Part shown: positions 18,335 to 26,600 of the stretch, one piece after another
Layout: each line of letters begins with the position of its first letter
Position numbering within the stretch: the stretch's first letter is position 1
Source of the DNA: Abyssisolibacter fermentans
GTDB taxonomy: Bacteria; Bacillota; Clostridia; Tissierellales; MCWD3
Assembly: GCF_001559865.1 (NCBI RefSeq)
Contig: NZ_LOHE01000079.1
Coordinates: 39,292 to 103,291, forward strand
Length of the DNA stretch: 64,000 bases
Direction of reading: 5' to 3'
Program-made: the position numbers and the translations under genes
Notes under the pieces: generated by a model
Databases searched by the model: none
Told to the model about the DNA's origin: nothing
Seen by the model: only the letters and a program-made list of their open reading frames with translations

Positions 18335-19333
18335 ATGAAAAAAATTTTTTGTTTGTTTATCATTGTTGTAATAATAGTTGCTATATTTACTATTGGGAAC
18401 GAAAATGGAACTACAAAAAAAGTAAAACTAGTAGAAGTTACTCACTCTGTCTTTTATGCTCCACAATATGTTGCTATAACTCAAGGTTTCTTTGAAGAAG
18501 AAGGTTTAGAGATAGAACTTTCAAATGGAAAAGGTGCTGACAAAACAATGACTGCTTTATTAAGTGGTCAAGCCGATATCGGATTTATGGGACCTGAGGC
18601 TTCAGTCTATGTTTATAATCAAGGCAAGAAAAATTATGCTATTAATTTTGCACAGTTAACACAAAAAGACGGATCATTTTTGATAGGAAGAAAAAAAGAC
18701 GAAAACTTTACTTTTGATAATCTCAAAGGAAAAACTATTATAGGAGGCAGAAAAGGCGGTATGCCTGAAATGACTCTTGAATACGTACTTATAAAAAATG
18801 GACTCACTCCCGGTAAAGATTTGAAAATCAGAACAGATATTCAATTTGCTGTTATGGCAGGTGCTTTTACAGCAGGAGAAGGCGATTATGTAACCTTATT
18901 TGAGCCAACAGCGACTACTCTTGAAAAAGAAGGTAAAGGCTTTATATTAGCATCCATAGGAACAGAAGCAGGTTATATTCCTTATACCTGTTACTCGGCT
19001 ACTAAAAACTATATTGAAAATAATCCTGATGTTATTCAAGGCTTTACTAATGCTATTTATAAGGGAATGTTATGGGTTCAAAATCACACTGAAGAAGAAA
19101 TTGCAGATGCAATATTCTCGCAATTCCCAGAAACAGATAAAGATACACTAATAAATCTAATAAAAAGATATAAGAGCCAAGATACTTGGACACCTAACCC
19201 GGTGCTAACTAAAGAAGGCTTAGAGCACATGATGGATATTATTGAGATGGCGGGTGAACTAGATAAACGTGCCCCTTATGAAAAAATTGTTAATACCGAA
19301 TTTGCTGAAAAAGCAATTAATAATTTAAAATAG
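18335..19333 (+). CDS. ABC-type substrate-binding protein (SsuA/THI5-like), orphan
   Basis: 332 residues with the NMT1/SsuA-like periplasmic-binding fold. VKLVEVTHSVFYAPQYVAITQG (strand 1 and helix 1) is followed by GFFEEEGLEIEL, LLSGQADIGFMGPE, LKGKTIIGGRKGGMP and GDYVTLFEPTATTLEKEG. Family members bind nitrate, sulfonates, taurine, pyrimidine precursors or similar small ligands. The N-terminus is one hydrophobic helix (IFCLFIIVVIIVAIFTIG) without a lipobox Cys, so it is probably anchored by that helix or secreted. No permease or ATPase gene lies beside it, so its transporter must be elsewhere or it has another role. AAGGAGG is well placed before the ATG. Confidence 0.85.
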   Translation: MKKIFCLFIIVVIIVAIFTIGNENGTTKKVKLVEVTHSVFYAPQYVAITQGFFEEEGLEIELSNGKGADKTMTALLSGQADIGFMGPEASVYVYNQGKKNYAINFAQLTQKDGSFLIGRKKDENFTFDNLKGKTIIGGRKGGMPEMTLEYVLIKNGLTPGKDLKIRTDIQFAVMAGAFTAGEGDYVTLFEPTATTLEKEGKGFILASIGTEAGYIPYTCYSATKNYIENNPDVIQGFTNAIYKGMLWVQNHTEEEIADAIFSQFPETDKDTLINLIKRYKSQDTWTPNPVLTKEGLEHMMDIIEMAGELDKRAPYEKIVNTEFAEKAINNLK

Positions 19334-19348
19334 ACTGCCTAACATATA

Positions 19349-19369
19349 AGGGGAGTAATGAACTCCCCT
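19349..19369. terminator. bidirectional terminator between binding protein and trpS
   Basis: AGGGGAGT and ACTCCCCT form a GC-rich 8-bp stem with a five-base loop, between two convergent genes. Confidence 0.75.
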
Positions 19370-19379
19370 CTTAACAAAA

Positions 19380-20381
19380 TTACTTAAACTTTCTTGGTAT
19401 AAAGCCAACTTTTTTATATACTTTTCTAAGTGTTTTTCTTGCTGTTTTTTCAGCTATATTCGCACCTTCCATGTATATATTTTCTAAATAATCTTTATTT
19501 TTCATTAAATAATCAAATTTTTCTCTTACAGGTCTAAGTCCTTCAATGATTACCTCAGCTAGATCTCCTTTAAACTGTCCATAACCTTTTCCTTCATATT
19601 TGCTTTCTATTTCTTCAATACTTTCTCCTGTTATTGTAGAATAAATAGTCATTAGATTTTTTATTCCTAGCTGCTCATCATTGTATTTTACCAAGTTTTC
19701 TGAATCAGTAACAGCTCTTTTAATCTTTCTTGTTATTGCATCAGGCTTATCGAGTAACAATATATAGCCATTATCATTTTCATCTGATTTTGACATCTTG
19801 CTAGTAGGATCTTGAAGACTCATAATCCTTGCTCCAACTTTAGTTATATATGGATCAGGCACCTTAAATGTCTCACTATATCTATTATTAAATCTATTTG
19901 CTAAATCTCTAGCTATTTCTAAATGCTGTTTTTGATCATGACCTACAGGTACTAAATCTGCTTGATAAAGCAATATATCAGCTGCCATTAAAACTGGATA
20001 AGTGAATAAACCAGCATTTAAATTAGCTTCATTCTTTTTAGCTTTTTCCTTAAATTGGGTCATTCTATTAAGTTCACCCATATATGTCATGCAATTCAAA
20101 ACCCATGACAATTCAGCATGTGCACTAACATGCGATTGAATAAACAATGTATTCTTTTCTGGATCTATTCCACACGCAATATATGAAGCTAATAATTCCA
20201 GTGATCTTTTTCTTAATATCTTAGCTTCTTTAGGCACTGTTATAGCATGTAAGTCTACAATACAATAATAGCAATTATATTCATCTTGAAGTTTAACCCA
20301 GTTTTTTATAGCTCCCAGATAATTACCTAATGTCAATTCTCCTGATGGTTGAACACCACTAAATATAACTTTCTTGTCCAT
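19380..20381 (-). CDS. trpS: tryptophanyl-tRNA synthetase
   Basis: 333 residues; a class I synthetase that charges tRNA-Trp in the cytosol. Seen are FSGVQPSGELTLGNYLGAI with the HIGH-equivalent LGNY, YCIVDLHAIT, MAADILLYQADLVPVGHDQKQHLE (Trp pocket), and MSLQDPTSKMSKSDEN with KMSKS at about residue 195. ATG at 20381 is preceded by TAGGAGG. A tryptophan T-box leader lies upstream, and a degraded repeat fragment sits between leader and gene. Confidence 0.97.
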   Translation of the reverse strand: MDKKVIFSGVQPSGELTLGNYLGAIKNWVKLQDEYNCYYCIVDLHAITVPKEAKILRKRSLELLASYIACGIDPEKNTLFIQSHVSAHAELSWVLNCMTYMGELNRMTQFKEKAKKNEANLNAGLFTYPVLMAADILLYQADLVPVGHDQKQHLEIARDLANRFNNRYSETFKVPDPYITKVGARIMSLQDPTSKMSKSDENDNGYILLLDKPDAITRKIKRAVTDSENLVKYNDEQLGIKNLMTIYSTITGESIEEIESKYEGKGYGQFKGDLAEVIIEGLRPVREKFDYLMKNKDYLENIYMEGANIAEKTARKTLRKVYKKVGFIPRKFK

Positions 20382-20401
20382 ATTAATACCTCCTAGTATT
20401 A

Positions 20402-20462
20402 TTTTGAAACTTTCTCACTTGATTTCTTAAAATGAGTAAGTAATTCACACAAATCAAATTTA
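20402..20462. repeat. degraded MITE-like fragment between T-box and trpS
   Basis: ATTTTGAAAC is followed by GAGTAAGTAATTCACACAAA, then TCAAATTTAGGGT. This matches part of copy A in the valS element (GAGTAAACGATTCACCCTAA, then ATCAAAGATTTAGGTT) with a few changes and short deletions. Confidence 0.4.
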
Positions 20463-20740
20463 GGGTACAAAAAAACTCACGTCTATAATGAGACGAAAGT
20501 TCACTTCCGCGGTACCACTCAACTTGGTATATACCCACTTATTCATAACGGCGAATACCGTCAAATCCTACTCTGGTTTCAGATTTGAACTCATAAGTCC
20601 ATTCAATGCACATCCCTGTTTCGAGCTCACACCATCCTCAAATCGCTTTTCATTTCAATGCATTTACTAATCTTATTCATCGATTTATCTTTATTATCAC
20701 AAGATTTATGAAACCTTTATAAATCTTCTCAAGGCTAACT
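20463..20740 (-). promoter_or_regulatory. T-box leader (tryptophan) of trpS
   Basis: On the minus strand the T-box sequence GAGTGGTACCGCGG (plus 20507-20520) is followed by a terminator stem (plus 20474-20501) and TTTTTTT. The specifier loop TTGAATGGACTTATGAG presents TGG (plus 20599-20601), in register with GTA of the valS leader. Uncharged tRNA-Trp would promote readthrough. The 5' boundary is approximate. Confidence 0.94.
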
Positions 20741-20913
20741 TTTTTCTATAACAAAAATATAAATCAAAATTCTAATAATAAATTTATAATTATTATACAC
20801 AAAATGGTTATATAATATTATTACATATTTATTTAACATATGCAATATACAATTAATTATATAAGTTTTAAATTAATACACTTCAAAATCATTTTATATA
20901 ATTAAGCAGCTCC

Positions 20914-22737
20914 TTATTCCTCATAATCTAAAATTTCTCTTATCCCATTAGCATTTAAAGGTGGATAAAAATAATACCCTTGAAGTTGATCACACTTTAC
21001 TTCATTTAAGCAAACTACCTGTTCCTTTGTTTCAGCACCTTCTGCTACAACCTTCATATCTAAACTATGCGCCATAGCAACAATACTTTTAACTAAATTT
21101 AGATCATTATCTGTTTTAGTTATATCGTCAACAAAAGATTTGTCAATTTTTAAATAGTCGTATGGAAATTTCTTCAAATAACCCAAAGATGAGTAACCAG
21201 TTCCAAAATCATCTAAAGATAAATATACACCAATATCTTTCAACTCATTCATGATTTTAACGGTGTGTTCCATAGATTCCATAGCTGTAGTTTCTGTTAT
21301 CTCTAAATCTAGCAGTTGAGGTTTTAAACCTGTTAGTTTTAAAACTCTATTTACAGTTTTAACTAAATGCCTGGATCTAAATTGTACTGCTGATATGTTA
21401 ACAGACATAATAAGAGGTTCATAACCCTGTATTTGCCACTCTATACTTTGTTTACAGGCTGTTTCTAATACCCAATCACCTATTGGTTCAATAAGTCCAT
21501 TTTTTTCAGCTAACGGTATGAATTTTACTGGACTTATTATACCTTTTACAGGATGTCTCCATCTAATAAGCGCTTCTACACCCATGATTTTCATTGTAAG
21601 TAAATTAATTTTAGGTTGGTAATAAACTTCAAATTCATTATTTTCTAAAGCTTTTCTCAAATCATTTTCTAATTTAATTTTTTTAGTAGCATTTTCATCT
21701 ACTAATAATCCGTAGACTTCATATTTATTACCAATTTTTTTCTTTGATTGATACATAGCTAAATTAGAATTCTTTACTAACGAATCTGCATCTTCTCCAT
21801 CTTTAGGATATACACTAATCCCAATACTAACAGATATATATATATCATGTCCTTTAATTACAAACTTGTTACTAAAAACATTTAGTAATTTGGATGCTAT
21901 ATTAGTTAAATCCAATTTGGAACCTACATCATACTTTAAAATTATAAATTCATCTGCTCCTATCCGTGCAACTATATCTCTATCATGCATTAAGATTTTA
22001 AGTCTCGCCGATACCTCTTTCAATAACATATCTCCAATCTCAAACCCTAATCCATCATTCACTTTTTTAAAATCATCTAAATCTAAAAATAATATAGATA
22101 ATTTAGTATTATGTGACTTAGCATATTCAATAGCTATTTTTAATCTTTCATTTAGAAGAAGTCTATTAGGTAATCCTGTCAACGGATCATAATTAACTTT
22201 ATAATTGTTCTTTGATGATTTAATGTTGGTGATGTCTGTAAATATGGCTATGTATTTAATGATTTTATTATTATCATTTTTAATTGATTTAATTTTAAGT
22301 ATTTCTAAATAAGCCTCTCCATTTTTTCTTCTATTCCATATTTCACCTTCCCAGAAACCTTCATTAATTAAGCTTTTCCACATGCTATCATAAAATTTTG
22401 GTTCATGGCTATCAGATTTTAATAAAGAAGTTTTTTTCCCCTTTGCTTCTTGTATTGTATAACCAGTTATTTCTGTAAAAGCTAGGTTCGCCCACTGAAT
22501 AATGGCATTCTCATCAGTTATAACAATACCTTCTGAAATATTATCAAAAATTTTATCAGAAATCTCACTTTGAATATACATATATTCCATTGCCAATTGC
22601 ATATCCGTAGTATTATAATACTTTATAAAATCTTTTATTTTTTCTCCAACTAATAATTCAGAATTTTTGGATAAAAACTCATATTTATTATTTTTCATAA
22701 GTTCTTTCATAAATGTTTCTTCATATATATCTTTCAT
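20914..22737 (-). CDS. PAS-GGDEF-EAL cyclic-di-GMP protein
   Basis: 607 residues without membrane helices. A PAS domain with a PAC tail (about 63-172) reads ISEGIVITDENAIIQWANLAF, GYTIQEAKGK and EGFWEGEIWNRRKNGE. The GGDEF domain (about 185-335) has LFLDLDDFKKVNDGLG, but the active-site loop is RIGADEF, that is GADEF. The EAL domain (about 350-600) has GVEALIRW, NISAVQF, LEITETTAME, DDFGTGYSSL, KIDKSFV and AEGAE, all the usual metal- and substrate-binding motifs. The most likely net activity is c-di-GMP hydrolysis, with the GGDEF half weak, inactive or regulatory. PAS would supply a signal input. GGGGGAG lies before the ATG. No partner gene nearby. Confidence 0.92.
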   Translation of the reverse strand: MKDIYEETFMKELMKNNKYEFLSKNSELLVGEKIKDFIKYYNTTDMQLAMEYMYIQSEISDKIFDNISEGIVITDENAIIQWANLAFTEITGYTIQEAKGKKTSLLKSDSHEPKFYDSMWKSLINEGFWEGEIWNRRKNGEAYLEILKIKSIKNDNNKIIKYIAIFTDITNIKSSKNNYKVNYDPLTGLPNRLLLNERLKIAIEYAKSHNTKLSILFLDLDDFKKVNDGLGFEIGDMLLKEVSARLKILMHDRDIVARIGADEFIILKYDVGSKLDLTNIASKLLNVFSNKFVIKGHDIYISVSIGISVYPKDGEDADSLVKNSNLAMYQSKKKIGNKYEVYGLLVDENATKKIKLENDLRKALENNEFEVYYQPKINLLTMKIMGVEALIRWRHPVKGIISPVKFIPLAEKNGLIEPIGDWVLETACKQSIEWQIQGYEPLIMSVNISAVQFRSRHLVKTVNRVLKLTGLKPQLLDLEITETTAMESMEHTVKIMNELKDIGVYLSLDDFGTGYSSLGYLKKFPYDYLKIDKSFVDDITKTDNDLNLVKSIVAMAHSLDMKVVAEGAETKEQVVCLNEVKCDQLQGYYFYPPLNANGIREILDYEE

Positions 22738-22933
22738 GCCACTCCCCCATGAAAAGGTTTTGTTTTACTAATATTATTAAATACACTTGTATCTATTATT
22801 GCATATTTAAGCTATTCATTCAATAAATTTAAATTAAACATATGTTCAATATCGTTTCTGAGGAAATAATTGCTAGTATTAGTTAAACGTTTAAGCCTAA
22901 GGTAATATAATACACTAACCTAAAGCGAAAGTT

Positions 22934-22960
22934 AAAGCTACCCACTATTTGTCTAGCTTA
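22934..22960 (-). terminator. possible terminator of the DUF6199-like gene
   Basis: On the minus strand AAGCTA pairs with TAGCTT and is followed by TAACTTT. The stem overlaps the stop codon. Confidence 0.4.
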
Positions 22961-23134
22961 ATAAAATATTATCCTAATCAAACTAAATATTATCAATATC
23001 AATCCAATTAATTTTGTAAAAAAAATAGCTGCATCACTTGGTTCAACATCCTTATATTTCCATGAATTCGAAAGAAACTCTGGTTTAGCAATAGCTAAAA
23101 TACCAAACAGTATTAAAATGACTTCGCCAAACAT
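22958..23134 (-). CDS. DUF6199-like small membrane protein
   Basis: 58 residues: an N-terminal helix (MFGEVILILFGILAIAKP), a short loop KPEFLSNSWKYKDVEPSDAA, and a second helix (KLIGLILIIFSLIRIIF). The KPE...W...EPSD...R/K..G pattern is that of the DUF6199 family of two-helix membrane proteins of unknown role. ATG at 23134 has GGGGG seven bases upstream, better than an in-frame ATG 16 codons earlier. Monocistronic. Confidence 0.65.
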   Translation of the reverse strand: MFGEVILILFGILAIAKPEFLSNSWKYKDVEPSDAAIFFTKLIGLILIIFSLIRIIFY

Positions 23135-23157
23135 TACAACACCCCCTTCATTTAAAT

Positions 23158-23230
23158 TGGTAGTTAATGCAAAATGATACACTCTTTAAATATAGCCTTT
23201 GCATAAACTACCAATACAGTAACTAGGAAC
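23158..23230. repeat. repeat family 2, copy 2
   Basis: Shares both ends with the stretch at 14763-14885 (TAGTTAATGCAAAATGATAC on the left, ACTACCAATACAGTAACTAGG on the right). It has its own inverted arms GGTAGTTAATGCAAA and TTTGCATAAACTACC. Confidence 0.45.
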
Positions 23231-23578
23231 TGTCAATGGCTATACATCTACTATAAAATTGTCGAATACAGTTACATGTATACTTATGCGTTCAAATAAT
23301 AAATATAGTTTATATAGCCCGTTATATTATACTATTTTAATTCTAAACCTTCTCATCTTTTTCACTGATATTGTATAATAACCTCTTATGAATTAAACCA
23401 GTAATGATAAATATACCTCTCTTACTTTAGCTAATAAAATATATTCATCACTAGATTCTACATTTCTATAGCTCAAGTACCTGCCATAAATTTTTGTTTA
23501 ATATGTGTATTATTACATAAAAAATTTCTTACCTTTAATATCCTCATATTAATAAAACAGTTAAACTACAACCCTTTA
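23231..23578. other. 348-bp intergenic region, nothing recognised
   Basis: AT-rich sequence upstream of the small membrane protein gene and beyond the 3' end of folD. I see no open frame, hairpin terminator or known RNA. Confidence 0.4.
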
Positions 23579-24433
23579 TTATAAAATACCATTTTGTATT
23601 TTAAATGCCTTAATAACATGTTTTGCTAATATAGAAGTCGTTACTGAACCTATCCCTTTAGGTACTGGTGTAATCTTTGATACTTTGTCCTTTACATTAT
23701 CAAAATCAACATCTCCACAAAGTTTTCCGTTCTCATCCACATTAATACCTACATCTACTATAATAGCATCTTCTTTAACATAGTTTTCTTTAACAATTTT
23801 TGCAATTCCACATGCTGAAACAATTATATCTGCTTCGCTTGCTATCTGAGGTGTATTTTTGGTTTTGCTATGACATATTGTAATAGTAGCTCTTTCATTT
23901 AATAGTAAAAATGATACTGGTTTACCTACTACATTAGAAGCTCCAATTATTACAACATCTTTACCTTTAACCTCTATATTGTAAAATTTCAGTAATTCCA
24001 TTACTGCAACAGCTGTACATGGAACAAAGCCTGATTTATCACCTTCATATAATTTACCGAAATTTATAGGATTGAAACAATCTACATCTTTTTTGTAGGA
24101 TATTTCATATTTTATGTCTGCTTCATCAATATGTTTTGGTAGTGGTCGAAATACAAGAATCCCATTTACCAAATCGTCTTCATTTAGTTTTCTTAATAAA
24201 CCAACAAGATTATCTTTATTCACATCAGCTTCTAACTCGTGTACTTCAACATCAATTCCAATCTTAGCACACCTATTTTTAGCTCCTCTTTCATAAGCTA
24301 AATCATCAGGATTATTACCTACTCTTACAATAGCAAGTCTTGGAGTTTTATTATTTTTCTTAAACTCATTAACCTGTTTCTCTAAATTTTCACTTATACT
24401 ATCAGCTACTGGTTTACCCCTTAACAATTCCAC
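23579..24433 (-). CDS. folD: methylene-tetrahydrofolate dehydrogenase (FolD), atypical active site
   Basis: 284 residues. Family landmarks are LAIVRVGNNPDDLAYERGAK, NGILVFRPLPKHID, KKDVDCFNPINFGKL, PCTAVAVMELL, the NADP-binding VIIGASNVVGKPVSFLLL, VDVGINVDENGKLCGDVDF and TPVPKGIGSVTTSIL. Aligned to the E. coli enzyme, Tyr50 is kept (Tyr47), but Lys54 is Ala51 and Gln98 is Phe95. Those residues belong to the shared dehydrogenase/cyclohydrolase site, and Lys is needed for cyclohydrolase activity. So this protein may be a dehydrogenase only, needing a separate FchA-type cyclohydrolase, or may have shifted in specificity. Start GTG at 24433 with AGGAGG upstream. The MetH-activation-like gene lies 147 bases upstream on the same strand. 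Confidence 0.88.
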   Translation of the reverse strand: MELLRGKPVADSISENLEKQVNEFKKNNKTPRLAIVRVGNNPDDLAYERGAKNRCAKIGIDVEVHELEADVNKDNLVGLLRKLNEDDLVNGILVFRPLPKHIDEADIKYEISYKKDVDCFNPINFGKLYEGDKSGFVPCTAVAVMELLKFYNIEVKGKDVVIIGASNVVGKPVSFLLLNERATITICHSKTKNTPQIASEADIIVSACGIAKIVKENYVKEDAIIVDVGINVDENGKLCGDVDFDNVKDKVSKITPVPKGIGSVTTSILAKHVIKAFKIQNGIL

Positions 24434-24580
24434 ATTATCCCCTCCTAGTTAGCCTAAATTATTTAGGATGATTATTATAATTATTATAATTATTATATAA
24501 TAAATTATACCAATTTAAAAGAGAATTTGGAAACTGCCTATTTTATTATTAGTAAAATTAATTTTTTTAGGCTTTAATCA

Positions 24581-25231
24581 TTATATTTTTCTAAACCTAC
24601 AATTTACACTCTTACATTTGCTACAATCATGATTCTTGTATTTTATTTCCAGATTAGTACCTGCTCCATATATACTTGCTAACGATTTAATGGGATCTAA
24701 TATATAATTGCTACCTGTATATATACCAAGCTTTGAAGATGCTGATAATTTAGTTGCAATATCTTTTTGATATTCTAGTGGTAAAACAGTTTTATCTGAG
24801 TAAATTTCATCTCCAGCACTTATTCTATTAGTTAAACCCATTTCTAATTTTGCAGCATGGTTATAAAGTTTATCATATAGCTGATTACTTATGTCAAATA
24901 AAATATAATCTATCATAATATCAATCATTATGCCTTTTATATGTTTACCATCAATAAAATATTTTTGCATTAACATACTTATATCTCTACCAACTGTTAA
25001 CAAACATAAATAGATATATTTACAATTATAAAAAACTTCAAAATTATATTCTTCAGGCTTAACCATCAGCTTGAAAGCTGCTCTTGGATTAATATTATGT
25101 ATTACTTCCTCAGCTACATCTTGATAAACCTTATCAACATAATTATATTCATTTGAGTTCATATCATAATTTAAAATATTAAGTACAACTTTTTTATTTA
25201 ATTTTATATCAAAATCCTTAATTATTTGCAT
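24581..25231 (-). CDS. methionine-synthase B12-activation-domain-like protein
   Basis: 216 residues resembling stand-alone Met_synt_B12 (MetH activation) proteins of Clostridia. The central part GLTNRISAGDEIYSDKTVLP aligns with the family R-x-S-P-G-Y-G-D block, though degenerate. It is followed by LPLEYQKDIATKL, then LGIYTGSNYILDPIKSLASI (the L..S..M.P.KS block), and a C-terminal CSKCKSVNCRFR cysteine cluster. MetH uses this domain with SAM and a flavoprotein to reactivate cob(II)alamin. Position next to folD fits one-carbon metabolism. The degenerate RxSPGYG block leaves SAM binding uncertain. AAAAGGATG lies before the ATG. Confidence 0.7.
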   Translation of the reverse strand: MQIIKDFDIKLNKKVVLNILNYDMNSNEYNYVDKVYQDVAEEVIHNINPRAAFKLMVKPEEYNFEVFYNCKYIYLCLLTVGRDISMLMQKYFIDGKHIKGIMIDIMIDYILFDISNQLYDKLYNHAAKLEMGLTNRISAGDEIYSDKTVLPLEYQKDIATKLSASSKLGIYTGSNYILDPIKSLASIYGAGTNLEIKYKNHDCSKCKSVNCRFRKI

Positions 25232-25267
25232 AATATCATCCTTTTAGCTATAAAATCATAACTTGTT

Positions 25268-25418
25268 AAAAGTTTGTCTAAAATAGACAATTTCTACTTT
25301 GAATAGAGAATGGAAATAAAAATGATTCTTAGTTTCAATTAATCTGCAAATTGCCTTAAATTTACTCATTTTGAAACAACCAAAAAGGGCAACTCAAACA
25401 AGTATTTTGAGACAACCC
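25268..25418. repeat. diverged copy of the MITE-like element
   Basis: Compared with the reverse complement of 9149-9300 it shares GTTTCAATTA, TGCCTT, ATTTACTCATTTTGAAAC (25362-25379), GGGCAACTCAAA and a terminal TTTTGAGACAACCC. The left end TTTGTCTAAAATAGAC is weak. It fills most of the gap between the degV and MetH-activation-like genes. Confidence 0.55.
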
Positions 25419-25531
25419 CTTATACTATACTACAAAAAATTCAAACCTGCCACATAAAAATATTTTCTGAAATTTAAGAGGAAGGTTTAATAATATCATT
25501 ACATATCTATAAAGAATAAAATTATAGTCAA

Positions 25532-26365
25532 CTAAAAAGCTATTACTATACCACCTTCATTAGCATAAACTGTACTAATTGGTGCTGCCTCTACTATTAT
25601 AACATCTTTAAAATTAAGTCTCTTTACAACATCTTCTTTAAATTTCAACGCTCTATCAAGGCAATTACAATGAGTTATACCTAATATTTTATCCTCTATA
25701 TTTAATCCTTCTGATTCAATTATATCAATTAATTTTTCTAAAGCTTTTTTTGTACCTCTTACCTTTTTAACAAGTTCTATTTCACCTAAATCATTACCTT
25801 TCATAATTGGTTTGATAGATAAAGTTGAAGCTAATTTTCCTTTTAATTTACTTATTCTTCCAGCTTTCACCAAATTATCTAATGACTCTAATACAAAAAA
25901 CGTCTTCATTTCATCTATATAACTGTTGACCTTTTCAACAATAATTTTTTCTGATAAGTTTTGTTGTATATATTCAGCTATTTTCATGCTTACTAAAGTT
26001 TGACCTACTGATGCACTTTTTGAATCAAACACATGAATAAACTTTTTACCCATATCTTCTAAGAAGATCTCTTTTGCTAACATCGCATTATTATATGTAC
26101 TACTTAATTTAGATGAAAGAGTTACTACAAAAACTTTTTCTATACCTTTAAAAGCATTAATAAATTTTTCTGGTGATGGACTTGAAGTTTTAGGAGATGT
26201 TAAACACTTTTTCATCTCACCAATAATTTTTTGCGGACTTAAACTTTCTACTCCCAAAAAGTTCTTATTACCAACTTGAATATTTAGTGGCACTATATTA
26301 ATATTTAATAATTTTTTTAATTTATCATTCAAATCACAAGAACTATCACTAATTATCTTAAACAT
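25532..26365 (-). CDS. DegV family fatty-acid-binding protein
   Basis: 277 residues of the DegV fold. FKIISDSSCDLNDKL at the N-terminus, then VPLNIQVGNKNF, TSSPSPEKFINAF (the T-S-Q-P-like loop that contacts the carboxylate), VFVVTLSSKLSSTYNNAMLA and VFDSKSASVGQTLVSMKIA. These cytosolic proteins bind long-chain fatty acids; in Gram-positive bacteria one member serves as FakB, donating the acyl chain to the kinase FakA. No fakA is present here. Translation start: no Shine-Dalgarno directly precedes ATG 26365; a strong one lies on the far side of a hairpin (see the leader entry). Confidence 0.92.
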   Translation of the reverse strand: MFKIISDSSCDLNDKLKKLLNINIVPLNIQVGNKNFLGVESLSPQKIIGEMKKCLTSPKTSSPSPEKFINAFKGIEKVFVVTLSSKLSSTYNNAMLAKEIFLEDMGKKFIHVFDSKSASVGQTLVSMKIAEYIQQNLSEKIIVEKVNSYIDEMKTFFVLESLDNLVKAGRISKLKGKLASTLSIKPIMKGNDLGEIELVKKVRGTKKALEKLIDIIESEGLNIEDKILGITHCNCLDRALKFKEDVVKRLNFKDVIIVEAAPISTVYANEGGIVIAF

Positions 26366-26449
26366 AATAAAACCGTTGCCTTAATGATCCTTAGATTGAT
26401 TTAAATCAATGCAAAGCTACTATTAATCAACGGTTAAACACCCTCCTTT
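26366..26449 (-). promoter_or_regulatory. degV leader: Shine-Dalgarno bridged to the start codon by a hairpin
   Basis: On the minus strand AAAGGAGGG (plus 26441-26449) is followed by five bases, then an 8-bp stem AACCGTTG/CAACGGTT (plus 26428-26435 with 26371-26378), then five bases and the degV ATG. Inside the loop is a perfect 16-bp palindrome ATTGATTTAAATCAAT (26395-26410). When folded, the Shine-Dalgarno sits ten bases from the ATG; unfolded, it is 75 bases away. Alternatively, TTG about ten bases after the Shine-Dalgarno opens a nine-codon frame (MINSSFALI). Confidence 0.5.
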
Positions 26450-26600
26450 ATATAAATTGCTTTGCTCATTGCATAATTAAATAACATACAATCTTCTCTT
26501 ATTTTAATGATATCATAAAATTTAAGTTTATCAAATATTTTTATCATTCATTGTAAATTAAAATGCTTAAGCAATTTTTTTTAAAATATTCCTGCCCAAA

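Noticed and set aside
20488..20670. 60-codon plus-strand frame
   Set aside because: It lies wholly inside the trpS T-box leader, antisense to it.
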